Shown here piece by piece: positions 5,886 to 7,264 of a stretch of 7,264 nucleotides of DNA (position 1 is the first letter of the stretch; each line of letters opens with the position of its first letter). Both the position numbers and the translations under genes were made by a program. This DNA comes from Planctomycetota bacterium (GTDB lineage Bacteria; Planctomycetota; PUPC01; DSUN01). The stretch lies in assembly GCA_016872875.1 (NCBI GenBank), contig VGYW01000423.1:1-7264 (forward strand), given 5' to 3'. The notes under the pieces were generated by a model. That model made no database searches and was not told the DNA's origin. It saw nothing but the letters and a program-made list of their open reading frames with translations.

Positions 5886-7112
5886 ATGATTGACCGAAGA
5901 GCGACCGGATTCATCGCCCGCCTCGCCGAGCAGTTTCCTGCGGTGCTCATCCTGGGGCCGCGGCAGTGTGGCAAGACCACCCTGGCCCGCCACTTCCTCC
6001 GCGGCGAGTACTTCGACCTGGAGAAGCCCTCGGACCGCCAGGTCTTCGCCGGCGACGCCGAGCTGGCGCTTCGGCGGTTCCCCGGCCCCTGCATCCTCGA
6101 CGAGGCTCAAGTGCTCCCCGAGCTCTTCCCCGTCCTGCGCTCACTGATTGACGAGCAGCGCGGCCGCACGGGCCGCTTCTACCTTCTCGGCTCGGTGAAC
6201 CCCACCCTGGTGCGGAGCATCTCGGAGAGCCTGGCGGGACGGGTCGGCATCGCCGAGCTGACCCCGTTCCTCTTCGCCGAGGTGGCAGAGTCCATCGGCG
6301 GCGACGCGGCGCGCCTCTGGCTCCGTGGCGGCTACCCCGACGCCTTCCTGGTGCCCGACGAGGCATCGTGGCAGCTCTGGCAGGAGAACTACCTGAGGGC
6401 GGTGGTGGAGCGCGACCTCGCGCGCCAGGGGGTCCCGCTTTCGCCGGTCGAGATGCGCCGCCTCCTCGCCATGCTCGCCCACCGGCACGGCGGCCTCCTC
6501 AACGCCTCCGAGCTTGGCCGGGCGATGGGCGTCTCATACCACTCCATCCAGCGCTGCCTCGACGTCCTCGAAGGCCACTTTCTCATTCGCCGCCTGCTGC
6601 CGTACCATGCGAACGTCGGCAAGCGGCTTGTGAAGGCCCCCAAGCTTTACCTCCGCGATCCAGGCGTCCTCCACCACTTGCTCGGCATCGCCGGCGAGCG
6701 GCGGCTGCTGGAGTCGCCGCAGCGCGGAAATAGCTGGGAGGGCTTCCTCATCGAGCAGATTGCCGCCCTCGAGCGCCTGGCGCACCCCGGCAGCCAGTTC
6801 TACTTCTTCCGCACCCACGCGGGGGCCGAGGTGGACCTCGTGGTGGACCGCGGCCAGGAGCGGATCGGCTACGAGTTCAAGTGCGGGGCCTCCGTGGGCC
6901 TCAACGACTGGGCCAACCTGCGGCGCGCCCGCGACGAGGGGATCATCCACGCGGGCCGGGTTGTCTACCTCGGCGATAGGGAGTTCCCCGTCGCTGACGG
7001 CATCTTGGTCCGCCCTGCCGCCGACCTGCTCGTGCGCTACGGCATCGAGGGCGGGGTAGGCCCCGCCCTCTCGCAGACGAAAGGAGGTCCGCCATGTGGA
7101 GCGGATCGTTGA
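5886..7112 (+). CDS. AAA+ ATPase of the AAA_14/DUF4143 type, probably leaderless
   Basis: This 408-residue protein has a Walker A motif GPRQCGKT (24-31) and Walker B CILDEAQ (69-75) in an N-terminal AAA_14 domain. A winged-helix-like segment follows (about 204-237, LNASELGRAMGVSYHSIQRC). A C-terminal DUF4143 domain carries a nuclease-like core, E-V-D (315-317) and Y-E-F-K (329-332), resembling PD-(D/E)xK. These ATPases are widespread, often accessory, and lack a firmly established role. I chose ATG 5886 over the in-frame ATG 5868 because 5868 lies upstream of the -10 box, while the expected transcription start falls at about 5886; no Shine-Dalgarno precedes it, so the mRNA is probably leaderless. 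The last 20 or so residues (after LLVRYGIE) are low-complexity, encoded partly by a palindrome, and look like a replaced or extended tail. The family call is strong; the function is unknown. Confidence 0.88.
   Translation: MIDRRATGFIARLAEQFPAVLILGPRQCGKTTLARHFLRGEYFDLEKPSDRQVFAGDAELALRRFPGPCILDEAQVLPELFPVLRSLIDEQRGRTGRFYLLGSVNPTLVRSISESLAGRVGIAELTPFLFAEVAESIGGDAARLWLRGGYPDAFLVPDEASWQLWQENYLRAVVERDLARQGVPLSPVEMRRLLAMLAHRHGGLLNASELGRAMGVSYHSIQRCLDVLEGHFLIRRLLPYHANVGKRLVKAPKLYLRDPGVLHHLLGIAGERRLLESPQRGNSWEGFLIEQIAALERLAHPGSQFYFFRTHAGAEVDLVVDRGQERIGYEFKCGASVGLNDWANLRRARDEGIIHAGRVVYLGDREFPVADGILVRPAADLLVRYGIEGGVGPALSQTKGGPPCGADR
7047..7070. repeat. 10-bp perfect palindrome at the 3' end of the ATPase gene
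   Basis: GAGGGCGGGG and CCCCGCCCTC pair perfectly around a TAGG loop. It lies inside the reading frame, encoding EGGVGPAL in the unusual C-terminal tail, 40 bases before the stop codon. No T-run follows, so it is not a classical terminator; it may stabilise the 3' end or be a repetitive element. Confidence 0.6.
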
Positions 7113-7163
7113 CGAGGCGTTGCTGGGCGGGGATTAGCCCGCATTTCTCACCACTCCCCTGGG

Positions 7164-7235
7164 TGCCAGGTCGCCTTTCTGGTATAATCCGTGTGGCAAC
7201 AACGGCTTATAGCCAAGAGAAAGGACGACCTGGCA
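7164..7235 (+). promoter_or_regulatory. 17-bp inverted repeat enclosing the transposase promoter and ribosome site
   Basis: The left arm TGCCAGGTCGCCTTTCT (7164-7180) pairs with 7218-7235 in 17 base pairs with a single bulged A at 7225. The right arm contains the AAGG Shine-Dalgarno (7221-7224) and ends directly before ATG 7236. The 37-base loop holds the -10 box. A transcript arriving from upstream would fold and hide the ribosome site; one starting inside the loop would lack the left arm. Confidence 0.7.
7180..7188 (+). promoter_or_regulatory. Extended -10 promoter (TGGTATAAT) of the transposase gene
   Basis: TG-N-TATAAT is a consensus extended -10. No good -35 is found 17-18 bases upstream, which an extended -10 can tolerate. 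Transcription would start near 7195, giving a leader of about 40 bases. Confidence 0.6.
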
Positions 7236-7264
7236 ATGACACAGTGTAGCGCAGAGCAGTTGTA
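7236..7264 (+). CDS. Start of a transposase gene, probably IS1380 family (3'-truncated by the window)
   Basis: Only the first nine codons are present (MTQCSAEQL), continuing past the window edge. AAGG at 7221-7224 lies 11 bases upstream. The MTxC beginning and the leader resemble IS1380-family transposases of planctomycete-like bacteria as I recall them. The family is a DDE transposase that moves DNA through terminal inverted repeats. The evidence is short, so another transposase family remains possible. Confidence 0.45.

Larger units (their letters stand above)
7094..7249 (+). pseudogene. Small reading frame with a strong Shine-Dalgarno; likely gene start cut by the insertion sequence
   Basis: AAAGGAGGT (7080-7088) is close to a perfect ribosome binding site and lies 5 bases before the ATG at 7094, overlapping the ATPase stop by 19 bases. 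This is the layout of a coupled downstream gene. The 51-codon frame begins MWSGSLTRRCWAG and then runs through the presumed insertion-sequence end, including its promoter and hairpin, to a stop at 7247-7249. The later part therefore cannot be native coding sequence. Either the first dozen or so codons are what remains of an interrupted gene, or this is a chance short frame. I do not recognise the product. Confidence 0.35.
7133..7264 (+). mobile_element. Left end of a probable IS1380-like insertion sequence (partial)
   Basis: The element contains a promoter, a 17-bp inverted repeat and the start of a transposase-like gene running off the window. The outer boundary is not fixed: no target duplication or matching right end is visible here, and 7133 is only a guess based on the change of sequence character after the ATPase gene. 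The family call rests on the first nine residues of the gene and on recall of similar leaders. Confidence 0.4.

Noticed and set aside
5665..5889. A 74-codon plus-strand frame in the spacer before the ATPase.
   Set aside because: It covers the hairpin cluster and the promoter, has no ribosome site, and has no recognisable protein character.
7094..7103. Ten-base match between 7094-7103 and positions 1-10 (ATGTGGAGCG) as a possible duplicated gene start.
   Set aside because: The match ends after ten bases and the encoded proteins diverge at once, so chance is the simpler explanation.

Overview
The window is uniformly GC-rich. It carries genes of types common in Planctomycetota and related PVC-group bacteria: a sialidase-like glycan hydrolase, a PQQ-repeat lipoprotein, a large PDZ plus 'GGNDxY' solenoid protein, and an FGly-type sulfatase with a twin-arginine leader. 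This taxonomic placement is inferred from gene content; no marker gene is present.

Layout. Positions 1-4063 hold a tight plus-strand operon: the 3' part of a sialidase (to 555), an eight-bladed beta-propeller lipoprotein (552-1709) and a PDZ/solenoid protein (1706-4063). Each junction is a 4-base start/stop overlap. A convergent sulfatase (5495-4032, minus strand) has its own promoter (5524-5553) and overlaps the operon's last gene by 32 bases. Just beyond the sulfatase start lies a 45-base orphan copy (5565-5609) of the solenoid gene's 3' end. Positions 5610-5848 are non-coding and rich in hairpins built on a CAAGAACCCC word. A plus-strand AAA+/DUF4143 ATPase (5886-7112) follows, with a consensus promoter inside a 37-base palindrome and apparently no leader. 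The right edge holds a strong Shine-Dalgarno with a small or interrupted reading frame, then what looks like the left end of an IS1380-like insertion sequence. Its transposase starts at 7236 behind a promoter placed inside the loop of a 17-bp inverted repeat.

How the genes may work together. The first three genes are probably translated in a coupled way and are all expected outside the cytoplasm: a glycan-cleaving enzyme, a membrane-anchored propeller and a long repeat scaffold. The sulfatase would fit removal of sulfate from the same class of host or environmental glycans. This is inference from context. The ATPase and insertion sequence look like an unrelated accessory module.

Most unusual points: the roughly 12-unit solenoid; GC-rich palindromes inside reading frames (2147-2160, 2765-2825, 7047-7070); the duplicated gene tail flanking the sulfatase; the operator-like palindrome over a leaderless promoter; and an IS leader arranged to block expression from read-through transcripts.
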